64,000 nucleotides of DNA, taken from NCBI GenBank assembly GCA_900107575.1, contig FNQX01000006.1, positions 62,001 to 126,000 of the forward strand. The letters are read 5' to 3'. Below, one piece after another: positions 34,877 through 43,141 of the stretch (positions are counted from its first letter, which is position 1; each line of letters starts with the position of its first letter). Under the pieces are notes generated by a model, which searched no databases, was not told where the DNA came from, and was given only the letters and a program-made list of their open reading frames with translations. Source of the stretch: Lachnospiraceae bacterium NK3A20 (GTDB lineage Bacteria; Bacillota; Clostridia; Lachnospirales; Lachnospiraceae). Both the position numbers and the translations under genes were made by a program.

Positions 34877-36447
34877 CTGCGACCGCCGCCTCCTTCCGTA
34901 GAGAGCGGATCTGCTGCCATGCGATCCAGCGTATCCGCCAGATTCTCCACCGCGTCAGCCGCCCGCTCAAAGGCAGCCCCGATCCCGCTGTACGCGTCCT
35001 GCACCATGACCGGCACCGCATCGGTAGAGCTCTTGATCTGGGCCACGGTGTTGTAGAGGTGCGTCTCGACATCGACGAGATTCCGGTCGATCACATGGAA
35101 GGTATCCTGCACCCGCTCCGGCATCTGGATGACCGTACCGCGCAGCTGCTGCAACAGATCTGCCTGCGTCTGCAGCCTTGCGCCCAGCGCCTCCGCCGTC
35201 GCGTTCAGCTGTAGCCTTGAGGCATTGAGATCTGTGAGGAACTGTCCGTTGTCATCCGCCTGGCGCCGAACCGCCTCGGCGCCCCGCTCGATCTCAGCCT
35301 GTGCCGACTCTACGTTCGAGGTGTAAATATTCAGCGCGTTGATGATCGATGCTGTCTGCCGGTCAATCTCCTGCAGATTCGCCGTAGCGCTGCCTGTGCG
35401 GTCCAGGATCTCCGTCATCTGGTTCGCCGTGTTCCGCTGCAGGAGGTACGCATTGGTGATCGCTTCCGACAATTTATTGAACGAACCGCCGAGCGACTTG
35501 TTCATTTCCTCAATAAAGGCCGCGACGACACGATTCAGAGCATCCAGCTGGTTCTGTGTTGCCACGTTCCCGAACTTCTCCAGCGTCTTGTCGAACCGAT
35601 CGAACTGCGGCTCCAGCATCTTCGAAAGCCCATCCGACAGCTGCACACCGACCGTGTCCGCGAGAGCATGGATCGCCTCATTCTGCTGCTGTTCGATCTC
35701 CATGAGGCGGTTGATCCCGTCCGTCATCGTATCGGGCAGAACATATTTGCGGAACGCGGACAGGAAGTCTTCCACTGCGCTCTCTGCATTGTCCAGCTTC
35801 CTCTTGTAAACGTAATTGAAGACAAGGGAGAAGATCATGCCGTAGATGGAGGTGTGGAAGGCGACCTTGATGCCGTCCATCAGGGGTGAAATGCTGTCCG
35901 TAATCTCCTGTGTGGAACCGATATTGAAGCCCTGGAGTCCCAGTGAGAGGCCGATGAATGTACCGAGAATTCCAAGGCCTGTCATAGCGCCGGGGACCTG
36001 GTTTAACATGTTCCGGTGGATCGCGGCGTCGGTCAGGTCACTGTTGATATAGTCTTCAATATCGCAGTTGTAGCTGGCGTTTTTCATAGTACCAATGCGG
36101 CCCATCTCGCGGCGGAAGTCACCGTATTCTCGCTGCAGAGTCGCTTCCGCGAACAGCTCGGTATGATCCTTCCGATACTGTTCCCAGAGATAGGATTTGG
36201 CATTCGCTGCATCCGTCCGAATCTGATCCGTCGCTTTGTCCAGATCGCGGATCATCCGATCCGTCGGACGGAAGCTGTTGAACTCACATTTGAGGAAGAT
36301 GATGCCGACGATCACGAACATCACCACGTTGACAATGAGGTTCGCAAGGCCGTCCCTCTGTCTTGAGAAGAGATTCAGATACACGCACAATCCCGCCATC
36401 GCTGCATAAACAAGAGCCAGAACCCACACAAGGCTTTTTCTTTTCAC
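34873..36447 (-). CDS. MotA/TolQ/ExbB-type channel protein with long coiled-coil tail (ZorA-like)
   Basis: This 524-residue protein has TM1 at about 8-26 and TM2 at about 36-54, then a cytoplasmic helix, TM3 'MTGLGILGTFIGLSLGLQG' (about 155-175) and TM4 'FHTSIYGMIFSLVFNYVY' (about 198-215). The TM3/TM4 Thr and Ser positions are those lining the ion path in MotA/ExbB. Residues about 240-500 form a long cytoplasmic coiled coil, which is the mark of ZorA and absent from flagellar MotA. It probably makes a 5:2 stator with the overlapping ZorB-like protein. No ZorC, ZorD or ZorE is visible on either side. Confidence 0.85.
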   Translation of the reverse strand: MKRKSLVWVLALVYAAMAGLCVYLNLFSRQRDGLANLIVNVVMFVIVGIIFLKCEFNSFRPTDRMIRDLDKATDQIRTDAANAKSYLWEQYRKDHTELFAEATLQREYGDFRREMGRIGTMKNASYNCDIEDYINSDLTDAAIHRNMLNQVPGAMTGLGILGTFIGLSLGLQGFNIGSTQEITDSISPLMDGIKVAFHTSIYGMIFSLVFNYVYKRKLDNAESAVEDFLSAFRKYVLPDTMTDGINRLMEIEQQQNEAIHALADTVGVQLSDGLSKMLEPQFDRFDKTLEKFGNVATQNQLDALNRVVAAFIEEMNKSLGGSFNKLSEAITNAYLLQRNTANQMTEILDRTGSATANLQEIDRQTASIINALNIYTSNVESAQAEIERGAEAVRRQADDNGQFLTDLNASRLQLNATAEALGARLQTQADLLQQLRGTVIQMPERVQDTFHVIDRNLVDVETHLYNTVAQIKSSTDAVPVMVQDAYSGIGAAFERAADAVENLADTLDRMAADPLSTEGGGGRR

Positions 36448-36560
36448 ACGTCATCCTTCCCGGGCGGCTGCGGATACCGGGCCGTCCTGCCTGTCAATGC
36501 AATACCGTCTCAGCTACGCCCGGGAGCCAGCGCTCCAGGCGAACCTGCACTGATACTATG

Positions 36561-36590
36561 ATAGTACGGAGTCAACGGTTCTGTACACAA
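36561..36590 (-). promoter_or_regulatory. Weak candidate promoter and palindrome before the ZorA-like gene
   Basis: On the minus strand TTGTGT and TACTAT are 18 bases apart. The -10 element is one arm of the palindrome TACTATGATAGTA (36554-36566), which could be an operator. The gene starts about 110 bases downstream. Support is by eye only. Confidence 0.35.
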
Positions 36591-36598
36591 AAAAGTGC

Positions 36599-36627
36599 TT
36601 GCAATTTAGAAAGTCATCTCATATAAT
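36599..36627 (+). promoter_or_regulatory. Promoter of the tRNA-Pro gene
   Basis: TTGCAA (36599-36604), a 17-base spacer and a perfect TATAAT (36622-36627) lie about 67 bases before the tRNA. A GC-rich hairpin, AGCGCTGC/GCAGCGC type, lies in the leader at about 36635-36656. Confidence 0.75.
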
Positions 36628-36693
36628 GACTCTTGCGCTGCGGGAGCAGCGCTGTGAGCATTGCAATTGTAATGTAATCATTGCACAGGTTCT

Positions 36694-36766
36694 CGGGGTG
36701 TAGCGCAGTTGGTAGCGCGCCACGTTAGGGACGTGGAGGCCGCTGGTTCGAACCCAGTCACTCCGA
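36694..36766 (+). tRNA. tRNA-Pro, anticodon AGG
   Basis: The 73-base sequence folds with canonical numbering: acceptor CGGGGTG/CACTCCG with discriminator A, D stem GCGC/GCGC, anticodon stem CCACG/CGTGG with loop TTAGGGA, and T stem GCTGG/CCAGT with loop TTCGAAC. Positions 34-36 (36727-36729) read AGG, so it decodes CCU and, if A34 is deaminated to inosine, also CCC and CCA. CCA is not encoded. The C1-G72 pair and acceptor match bacterial tRNA-Pro. A34 is rare in bacteria outside tRNA-Arg(ACG). Confidence 0.95.
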
Positions 36767-36770
36767 TCAA

Positions 36771-36802
36771 GCGGAATCGCCGGAAGGTGATTTCGCTTTT
36801 CT
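36771..36802 (+). terminator. Terminator after tRNA-Pro
   Basis: GCGGAATCGCC pairs with GGTGATTTCGC around GGAA, followed directly by TTTTCTTTT. The stem has two mismatches. Confidence 0.75.
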
Positions 36803-36956
36803 TTTATCTGTCTATCCTGTCGCAGCAGGTATGGAGAATTTCTCCTGTCCCAGCTATAATCTAACTATTCAGCGTGAAGAAACTCGAAGATTTTCGAGAC
36901 CGGTCACCGGATCGTTGCGATCCATTATATTTAAGTCAGAAGGGAGTTCACGTCAC

Positions 36957-37376
36957 ATGAAAAAGAGAATCAAACTCATCATCGCCATTGCTGTCATCAT
37001 CGCCACCATACTCATCCTCTATTTCGGCGTCTACCAGAATTTCGGCCCGAAGGCGTCAACAGGCGCCAAGACCTATACACTGGAAGTCGTGAACGATCAA
37101 GGTGAGACAAAGTCCTATGAAGGCAGAACCGATGCGGAATTTCTCTCCGGCATCATGGATGAACTGCAGGCAGAAGGGGATTTCTCCTACGAGGGAACAG
37201 ATGGCGACTACGGTCTGTATATCAACACCGTCAATGGCCTGACTGCCGACTATGACAAGGACGGCGCATACTGGTCCATCATGGTAAACGGTGACTACGG
37301 CCAGTATGGCGCAGACTCCCAGCCGGTAGCTGACGGAGACGATTACCAGCTCGTTTACACGACGGGTGAGCAATGA
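36957..37376 (+). CDS. Membrane-anchored DUF4430-like (transcobalamin-domain) protein
   Basis: This 139-residue protein starts at the ATG at 36957 (AAGGGAG upstream). It has an N-terminal membrane anchor (about 5-24) and an exported domain of about 95 residues containing 'DAEFLSGIMDELQAEGDFSY' and 'DGAYWSIMVNGDYGQYGADSQPVADGD', the pattern of DUF4430/transcobalamin C-terminal-like domains. Such proteins are often found next to ECF vitamin transporters and probably hand over the ligand. The next gene, one base after this stop, is just such an S component. Confidence 0.85.
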   Translation: MKKRIKLIIAIAVIIATILILYFGVYQNFGPKASTGAKTYTLEVVNDQGETKSYEGRTDAEFLSGIMDELQAEGDFSYEGTDGDYGLYINTVNGLTADYDKDGAYWSIMVNGDYGQYGADSQPVADGDDYQLVYTTGEQ

Positions 37377-37377
37377 G

Positions 37378-37998
37378 ATGACACCGCGCCCTTTTGACGA
37401 GGAAGGCCATGATCGTGGCCTCGAGCAAGATGGCAGCCACGGACTCGGCGGCGGACGCGATCTTGATGGAAGCAAAGGCCTCTATCATGGTCCTGTTCAT
37501 GACATCGCCATCCTCGGCATGATGGTCGCGATCCTCGAGGTGTCGAAGCGCCTCCTCGACGGCGTTCCGAACGTCGAACTCATCACCTTCCTCTTCATCA
37601 TGTTCACGAGGGCTTACGGGAAGAAGACACTCATCGCCGCCTTCGCCTTCACCGCACTGGAGACCGTGTACTGGGGACCGCACTCCTGGGTCATCATGTA
37701 CCTCTACCTGTGGCCGCTGCTCGTCCTCACCGTGGACTGGCTGCACAGGCGTGAGAAGACAAAGGAATCCTGGCATCTTATCTACAGCATCCTCTCCGCG
37801 GTCTATGGACTGTCATTCGGCTTCCTGTGTTCTATTGTCTATCTTGTCATCGGTGGCCCGGTGATGATGATCACCTGGTGGATTGCGGGCATTCCCTACG
37901 ACATCATCCACTGCGTGAGCAATTTTTTCATCTGCCTCATCCTCTACCGGCCGGCAGACTATGCGCTCGCCCGGGTGAAACGCATTGCGCGAACCTGA
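37378..37998 (+). CDS. ECF transporter S component
   Basis: This 206-residue protein has about five or six membrane segments from residue 38 on ('VHDIAILGMMVAILEVSKRLLDG' onward), with the internal 'ETVYWGPHSWVIMYLYLWPLLVL' block, as in vitamin-binding S components. I prefer the ATG at 37378 preceded by GGGTGAG; a GTG at 37366 would overlap the DUF4430 gene. An uncommon hydrophilic, Gly/Asp-rich tail of about 36 residues precedes TM1. No ECF ATPase or T subunit is nearby, so it should use a shared energising module. The ligand may be a cobalamin-type or other vitamin, suggested only by the DUF4430 neighbour. Confidence 0.8.
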   Translation: MTPRPFDEEGHDRGLEQDGSHGLGGGRDLDGSKGLYHGPVHDIAILGMMVAILEVSKRLLDGVPNVELITFLFIMFTRAYGKKTLIAAFAFTALETVYWGPHSWVIMYLYLWPLLVLTVDWLHRREKTKESWHLIYSILSAVYGLSFGFLCSIVYLVIGGPVMMITWWIAGIPYDIIHCVSNFFICLILYRPADYALARVKRIART

Positions 37999-38086
37999 TT
38001 ATATTGTAAAATATTGTCTGAAACATATCTGTTCATTACCGTTCGGAGCACAATCCGAACTCACCCCTGCAGAAAAGAGGTACTAT

Positions 38087-38878
38087 ATGTGGAATCGTGC
38101 TGAATTGAAAAATCGCGCGAAGGCATCACTCTCCCGCTGCTACTGGAAGAGTGTCTTCGTGGCCCTCGTACTGTTTATCAGCGTGGCAGGTATTGGCGCC
38201 ATCCTGCGCTGGATCGAACACATCACCGACGCCGGCATCGGCATTGGCAGCGGTGTAACACTGCAATATATCACAGAGGGCGAGAATGGCTCCCTGGATC
38301 GAATCTTCCGGTCCATCTCCATTGGAACTTACGGTCCGGTCTTTGCCGCCATCGCGATCATGGCAGGCATTGTGACTGTTTACGGTGACGCGATCCGGAT
38401 CGCAATCTCTGTGTTCCTGTTCGGTCCCCTGGAGGTGGGCAGTCAGCGCTGGTTCATCGTCAACAGGGCGGTAGGCGACGCTTCCCTCGCCGAGATCGTA
38501 CACCCCTTCAACCACTCGTATCTGAACGTCGTAAAGGCGATCTTCCTCCGCTGGCTGTACCTTGTGCTATGGTTCATGCTTTTCGTGATCCCCGGGATCG
38601 TCAAGACCTACAGCTACCGCCTGGTGCCTTACATCCTCGCGGAGTCGCCCGAAATGGAGACCAGTGAAGCCTTCCGCCTCTCCCGCGCCATGATGGACGG
38701 AAACAAGCTGGGCACCTTCATCCTCGACCTCTCCTTCCTTGGCTGGGATATCCTGAGCGCCCTCACCTTCGGCGTGGTGGGTATCTTCTATGTCACCCCC
38801 TACCGCGCGCAAACCAACATGGAGTTGTATGTCACGCTCCGCGACGCGTACCTGGGACAGCATCAGACAAACTCATAA
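38087..38878 (+). CDS. DUF975-family integral membrane protein
   Basis: This 263-residue protein starts at the ATG at 38087, behind AAAAGAGG. It begins 'MWNRAELKNRAKASLSR', the usual start of DUF975 proteins, and has about six membrane segments, with 'WLYLVLWFMLFVIPGIVKTYSYRLVPYILAESPEMETSEAFRLSRAMMDG' as the family core. The function is not known. It lies 88 bases after the ECF component in the same direction and is followed by a strong terminator. Confidence 0.85.
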   Translation: MWNRAELKNRAKASLSRCYWKSVFVALVLFISVAGIGAILRWIEHITDAGIGIGSGVTLQYITEGENGSLDRIFRSISIGTYGPVFAAIAIMAGIVTVYGDAIRIAISVFLFGPLEVGSQRWFIVNRAVGDASLAEIVHPFNHSYLNVVKAIFLRWLYLVLWFMLFVIPGIVKTYSYRLVPYILAESPEMETSEAFRLSRAMMDGNKLGTFILDLSFLGWDILSALTFGVVGIFYVTPYRAQTNMELYVTLRDAYLGQHQTNS

Positions 38879-38938
38879 GATTGAATCAGTGCCTGAGCAA
38901 ACTCCTCATCCGCTCTCCTGCCTTATCGCATAAACATA

Positions 38939-38981
38939 AAAGACTTCCGCAGGGATCTTGCATCCCCCGGAAGTCTTTCTA
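38939..38981. terminator. Bidirectional terminator between DUF975 and glucokinase genes
   Basis: AAAGACTTCCG pairs with CGGAAGTCTTT, with an inner GGGAT/ATCCC stem around CTTGC. It lies between two convergent genes and has A and T runs on either side. Confidence 0.9.
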
Positions 38982-38983
38982 TT

Positions 38984-39928
38984 TTACAGTACCATCTTCA
39001 CCGCGCCGTACATACCCGCGTCATTGCCCAGCTCCGCGAGCTTGAACACCACGTTCCGGCACGCGTGGAAGGCAGCCGGCTTGTAGTATTTCTGGATGAC
39101 ATCCAGCACGATCTTGCCTGCCTTGGATACACCGCCGCCGATGACAAAGACCTCAGGGTCGATCACAGCGGCGATACCCGCCAGCGCCTCCCCCAGTGTT
39201 TTGCCGAAATCATCAATTATTGCCAGCGATACCTCATCGCCCGCCTTTGCGGCGTCGAAAATCTTCTTGGAAGAGAGCTTGTCATCATTGACCAGCAGGG
39301 TTTTCTTTTTCGTCTTATCCAGATATTTGTGGGCCATCCGGGTGATGCCGTTGGCTGAGGTGTACTGCTCAAGGCAGCCTTTCTTGCCGCAGCCGCAGTA
39401 GTCTTCCTCGTCGTCTCTGACCTTGATGTGACCGATCTCGCCGCCCGCGCCGTTCGCGCCGGGAAGAATCCTGCCGTTCAGAATGATACCACCGCCGACA
39501 CCGGTTCCCAGGGTCACCATAACGGCGTTCTGATATCCCTGGCCGCCGCCTTTCCACTGCTCGCCGAGTGCTGCCGCGTTGGCGTCATTGCAGGCTTCCA
39601 CACGGATACCGTCGAGGAGCCCGGACAGTTCAGCCGCAACGTCCGTGACGCCCCAGCCGAGGTTGACGCACTGATTCACAATGCCGTTCTCCAATACTGG
39701 TCCCGGCACGTCAATGCCGATACCGATGACATCTTTCGTGCTGATCTTCTTCTCTTTGAGCTTCGCTGTAATGGAGGCAGCGATATCCGGAATGACATTC
39801 TTGCCATTCTCCTCGCTCCTCGTAGGGATCTCCCACTTCTCGATCAGCTCTCCATCGGCCGAGAACAGACCATGTTTAATCGTCGTCCCGCCAAGATCAA
39901 TACCGAATGCGTACTTTGCTGCTGCCAT
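38984..39928 (-). CDS. ROK-family glucokinase
   Basis: This 314-residue kinase phosphorylates glucose with ATP. It has the phosphate-1 motif 'FGIDLGGTTIKHGLF' (about 8-22), the sugar-binding block 'GTGVGGGIILNGRILPGANGAGGEIGHI' and the ROK zinc motif CGCGKKGCLEQY. A C-terminal 'VFVIGGGVSKAG' adenosine motif follows. No DNA-binding domain is present, so it is an enzyme and not a ROK repressor. GGGGTAGAG precedes the ATG. It could use the glucose released by the GH94 phosphorylase. Confidence 0.93.
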   Translation of the reverse strand: MAAAKYAFGIDLGGTTIKHGLFSADGELIEKWEIPTRSEENGKNVIPDIAASITAKLKEKKISTKDVIGIGIDVPGPVLENGIVNQCVNLGWGVTDVAAELSGLLDGIRVEACNDANAAALGEQWKGGGQGYQNAVMVTLGTGVGGGIILNGRILPGANGAGGEIGHIKVRDDEEDYCGCGKKGCLEQYTSANGITRMAHKYLDKTKKKTLLVNDDKLSSKKIFDAAKAGDEVSLAIIDDFGKTLGEALAGIAAVIDPEVFVIGGGVSKAGKIVLDVIQKYYKPAAFHACRNVVFKLAELGNDAGMYGAVKMVL

Positions 39929-40029
39929 AACTCTACCCCTGTTCTCGTGTTATTCCGGGGCAGTTGGAACCGCCCCCCGCTATCATTCCTAGCATAGTCT
40001 TGAGAGCCGCAATCCGCAACCTGTTTTCC

Positions 40030-40111
40030 CATGATGCCAGGTGTCGCATATTTTGTGGTCATCTGGCGACGCCCTCGTCACCGATGACCGTTTGGACGGG
40101 AAGCATCTGCG
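40030..40111. repeat. Dispersed hairpin element related to the 133-bp tandem repeat
   Basis: GGTCATC-t-GG-c-GACG pairs with CGTC-a-CC-GATGACC around CCCT (40057-40089). The order of blocks, including the tail ending in GCATCTGCGTTAC, matches the repeat at 27624-27920, whose hairpin is GTCCTCGG-ACGC/GCGT-CCGAGGAC. Stem sequences differ but pairing is kept. It lies between two leftward genes, immediately after the stop of the ABC ATPase's upstream neighbour glucokinase start region. Confidence 0.65.
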
Positions 40112-40885
40112 TTACATCGCGCCGCGCGTATAGCTCGCAAGGAACCGCTTCGTCCTCTCCTCCTTCGGATCGCCGAAGATTTCCGCGGGAGTTCCCTGCT
40201 CCGCGATCACGCCCTGGTCCATGAAGATCACCTTGTCCGAGACGTCTCTCGCAAAGCTCATCTCATGCGTTACGATAATCATCGTCGTGTTGTTGTCCGC
40301 CAGTGCGCGGATGACCTTCAGCACTTCTCCCGTCAGCTCCGGGTCGAGCGCGCTCGTCGGTTCGTCGAAACAGAGAATGTCCGGCGAGAGCGCAAGAGCT
40401 CTCGCGATCGCGACCCTCTGCTGCTGTCCGCCGGAGAGCTGGTGTGGATAGTTGTTCATCCTGTCGGAGAGCCCCATCTCATCCAGAAGACGCCGGGCTT
40501 TCGCCAGAATGCTGCCGTCGTCTGGTATTTTCGCTTTCTGCGCGGCGAGCTGCGGCGCCAGCATGACATTCTGCAGCGCCGTGTACTGCGGGAAGAGATT
40601 GAACTGCTGGAAAACCAGCCCGAAATGCAGCCGGTTCTCCGCAATCCTGGCATCACTCCTGCCCGCGGCATCCGCCGTATCGAAAAGCTTCTCTCCGCGA
40701 ACCGTGATCGTACCGGCATCCGGCGTCTCGAGAAAATTGAGACACCGGAGCAGCGTCGTCTTGCCGGAGCCCGACGAGCCGATAATCGAGACCGCCTGCC
40801 CCTCTTCCATGGAAAAGGAAATATCTTTTAATACTTCGGTGCTGCCGAAGCTTTTTCTGATGTTATTGACTTCCAGAATTGGCAT
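40112..40885 (-). CDS. Polar amino-acid ABC transporter ATPase (GlnQ type)
   Basis: This 257-residue ATPase has Walker [10 protein letters not shown] (about 36-44), the Q-loop '[10 protein letters not shown]', signature [17 protein letters not shown], Walker [15 protein letters not shown] and switch '[13 protein letters not shown]'. This set is typical of the polar amino-acid uptake family. It is the last gene of a three-gene operon with its permease (12 bases upstream) and binding protein. Confidence 0.95.
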   Translation of the reverse strand: MPILEVNNIRKSFGSTEVLKDISFSMEEGQAVSIIGSSGSGKTTLLRCLNFLETPDAGTITVRGEKLFDTADAAGRSDARIAENRLHFGLVFQQFNLFPQYTALQNVMLAPQLAAQKAKIPDDGSILAKARRLLDEMGLSDRMNNYPHQLSGGQQQRVAIARALALSPDILCFDEPTSALDPELTGEVLKVIRALADNNTTMIIVTHEMSFARDVSDKVIFMDQGVIAEQGTPAEIFGDPKEERTKRFLASYTRGAM

Positions 40886-40897
40886 ACCCTGCTCCTG

Positions 40898-41554
40898 TCA
40901 GCGGAAATAGTCGAGCTTCTTCTCGAGCCTGTCGAACAGAACCGTCAGAAGGCCGGAGAATACCAGATAGAACACGCCCGTGTAGAACAGCGGCCAGATG
41001 ATACCCTCGGACTTGATGAATTTCTGTCCGTTCCAGATGATCTCGTAAACGGCGATGACGCGCGCGAGCGACGTGTCTTTGACGAGCGTGATGATCTCGT
41101 TCGCCATGGGCGGCACGATGCGTTTGATCACCTGCAGCAGCACAACCTTGCGGAAGATCTCGCCCTTCGACATGCCCAGAACGTAGCCCGCCTCATACTG
41201 CCCCACCGGAATCGACTGGATGCCGCCTCGATAGATTTCGGAAAAATAGCAGGCGTAATTGATCACGAAGGATACCAGGGCGGCGATGAATCTGCCCGCG
41301 TCACCGGAGCCCCAGATATTCGTGCCGAAGAGGATCCCCGGCCCGTAATAGAAAATGAGAAGCTGCAAAAGGAGCGGCGTTCCCCGGATCACCCAGATCA
41401 GGAACTTCAGGGGGTAGGACACCACCCGCAGCCTGCTCATGGAGCCAAGGCTGATGAGCAGGCCGAGCGGCAGCGCGAACACCAGGGTCAGCGAAAAGAG
41501 TTTGAACGTCCCCCAGAAGCCCTGGAGGAGCGATAGTGTGACTGATACAAACAT
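40898..41554 (-). CDS. Polar amino-acid ABC transporter permease
   Basis: This 218-residue permease has about five membrane segments. It carries the family block 'FVINYACYFSEIYRGGIQSIPVGQYEAGYVLGMSKGEIF', whose EAG loop contacts the ATPase, and 'RGTPLLLQLLIFYYG'. It is probably a homodimer in the membrane. It lies 17 bases after the binding-protein gene. Confidence 0.95.
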   Translation of the reverse strand: MFVSVTLSLLQGFWGTFKLFSLTLVFALPLGLLISLGSMSRLRVVSYPLKFLIWVIRGTPLLLQLLIFYYGPGILFGTNIWGSGDAGRFIAALVSFVINYACYFSEIYRGGIQSIPVGQYEAGYVLGMSKGEIFRKVVLLQVIKRIVPPMANEIITLVKDTSLARVIAVYEIIWNGQKFIKSEGIIWPLFYTGVFYLVFSGLLTVLFDRLEKKLDYFR

Positions 41555-41571
41555 GGTGAAATTCGCTTCTC

Positions 41572-42471
41572 CTATTGTGCTACCAGCGCTTCCTGCACGC
41601 CGTATTTCTCCGCGATCTCCTGCGTCGTGCCATCCTGATAGAGTTTAACGAGTTCATCATTGATGTAGGCCGCAAGGTCGGAGCCCTTGCGGCAGCCGAT
41701 GCCGTACTCTTCCGTTGTAAGCTCCACGGTGTGCGTCAGCTCCGGATAGGAAGTACCCTCCCCGATCATGGCGCCCGCCATCAGAAGGTCGATAATCGAA
41801 GCGTCGGACGTGCCGGCCTGCACCTCCATGAGCGTATCAGACTGCGCCTGCAGCGCGGTGTAGTTGAACCCGTTCTCCTCTGCCGCGGCCTCGCCTGCGG
41901 AACCCGCCTCCACGGCGAAGGAGAGATCCTTCAGCGCTGCGGCATCCGGATACTGGTCCGCCTTGTCCGCAGGCAGAACGACAACCTGCGCGTTGTTCAG
42001 ATAAGCGTTCGTGCACTCCATGGACTTCTTCACCTCATCCGTGAGCGTCATGCCGTTCCAGACAACGTCAATCGTCTTGCCATCGAGTTCCAGGATCTTG
42101 TTGTCCCAGTCGATCTCCTGGAACTGTACCTCTACACCGAGATCTTCCGCAATCTTCGAAGCCAGATCCGCATCGAAACCGATCCAGTTGCCACTGTCAT
42201 CCTTGTAATCCATCGGCTCGAAATCGGTGATGCCGACGATGAGCGTTCCCTTCTCCTTGATGTAAGCGACATCACTGTCCGCAGCGTCACCTGTCGCGGC
42301 TTCCGTACCTGCATCTGCCGCGGTGTCTGTTTCACCTGCCGCCGTGGCCTTGTCCGCAGCACTTGTCACATCTGCCGGATTTTCTGCCGGAGCATCTGCT
42401 GTGCTGCCGCACGCAGCCAGGGATGCCGCCATCATGCCCGTCATCATTATCGTCAGGAATCTTTTCCTCAT
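41572..42471 (-). CDS. Amino-acid-binding lipoprotein of the ABC importer
   Basis: This 299-residue lipoprotein has a signal peptide with lipobox LAAC (about 18-21), an Ala/Thr/Asp-rich linker (about 25-65) and a family-3 solute-binding domain (about 70-295) with 'GTLIVGITDFEPMDYKDDSGNWIGFDADLA'. The Asp and Arg pattern of amino-acid binders is partly present; the ligand is not certain. GAGGAG precedes the ATG. It leads the three-gene operon. Confidence 0.94.
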   Translation of the reverse strand: MRKRFLTIMMTGMMAASLAACGSTADAPAENPADVTSAADKATAAGETDTAADAGTEAATGDAADSDVAYIKEKGTLIVGITDFEPMDYKDDSGNWIGFDADLASKIAEDLGVEVQFQEIDWDNKILELDGKTIDVVWNGMTLTDEVKKSMECTNAYLNNAQVVVLPADKADQYPDAAALKDLSFAVEAGSAGEAAAEENGFNYTALQAQSDTLMEVQAGTSDASIIDLLMAGAMIGEGTSYPELTHTVELTTEEYGIGCRKGSDLAAYINDELVKLYQDGTTQEIAEKYGVQEALVAQ

Positions 42472-42661
42472 AATCTCCTCATTTCCACGAGCCCTCTGTC
42501 TCGCTGTGAATCACGATCGAAGCGATATGGTACCACCACTCACAACCGTCTCTGCTGCCGCTGCACTGTCGACTCGCCTTATATTTTCGCGCCCGTGCGT
42601 GGCAGCTTCTCTGATTTAGTTATTTATCACTGTACTATAGTAAAATGCCTGTGTAAAGAAG

Positions 42662-42688
42662 AAGGAGGACCGTCGATCGATCCTCCTT
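42662..42688 (-). terminator. Terminator of the infC-rpmI-rplT operon
   Basis: AAGGAGGA and TCCTCCTT form a perfect eight-pair stem; on the minus strand it is followed by a T/C-rich run (CTTCTTT). It lies 49 bases after the rplT stop. Confidence 0.7.
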
Positions 42689-42736
42689 AATTGTTAAGAT
42701 TCGATTCTGTCTGCTGCCGGAACGCAGGGAAATGAC

Positions 42737-43096
42737 TTACTGCGCAACCTTTTCCTTTGCGAGCTTTGCAAGGGAAGCGAAGCCCTCTGCGTCAGTTACT
42801 GCAAGGTCAGCGAGCATCTTGCGGTTGATGTCAACGCCTGCGACCTTAAGGCCGTGCATCAGCTGGCTGTAGGAAATGTCATTGAGTCTTGCAGCCGCGT
42901 TGATACGGGAGATCCAGAGGGATCTCATATCTCTTTTTCTGAGCTTTCTGCCGCCGAATGCAGAGTTGAGCGCTCTCATAACGGACTGCTTCGCGATCCT
43001 GTACTGCTTCGATCTCGCTCCTCTGTAACCCTTGGCGAGCTTCAGAACTCTGTTATGCTTCTTCTTGGCATTTAATGCGCCTTTGATTCTTGCCAT
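42737..43096 (-). CDS. rplT: 50S ribosomal protein L20
   Basis: This 119-residue protein begins [19 protein letters not shown] and has the L20 block '[22 protein letters not shown]', with the normal length. It binds 23S rRNA early in assembly and in Firmicutes represses its own operon through an upstream leader. It is the last gene of infC-rpmI-rplT. Confidence 0.98.
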   Translation of the reverse strand: MARIKGALNAKKKHNRVLKLAKGYRGARSKQYRIAKQSVMRALNSAFGGRKLRKRDMRSLWISRINAAARLNDISYSQLMHGLKVAGVDINRKMLADLAVTDAEGFASLAKLAKEKVAQ

Positions 43097-43141
43097 GTTA
43101 TCTATCCTCCAAATTCAACTCGAACAAAGTCAGCCTGCCTA

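Noticed and set aside
33911-36447. Flagellar stator genes motA and motB
   Set aside because: The channel protein is far longer than MotA because of a long coiled coil, and no flagellar or chemotaxis gene is present.
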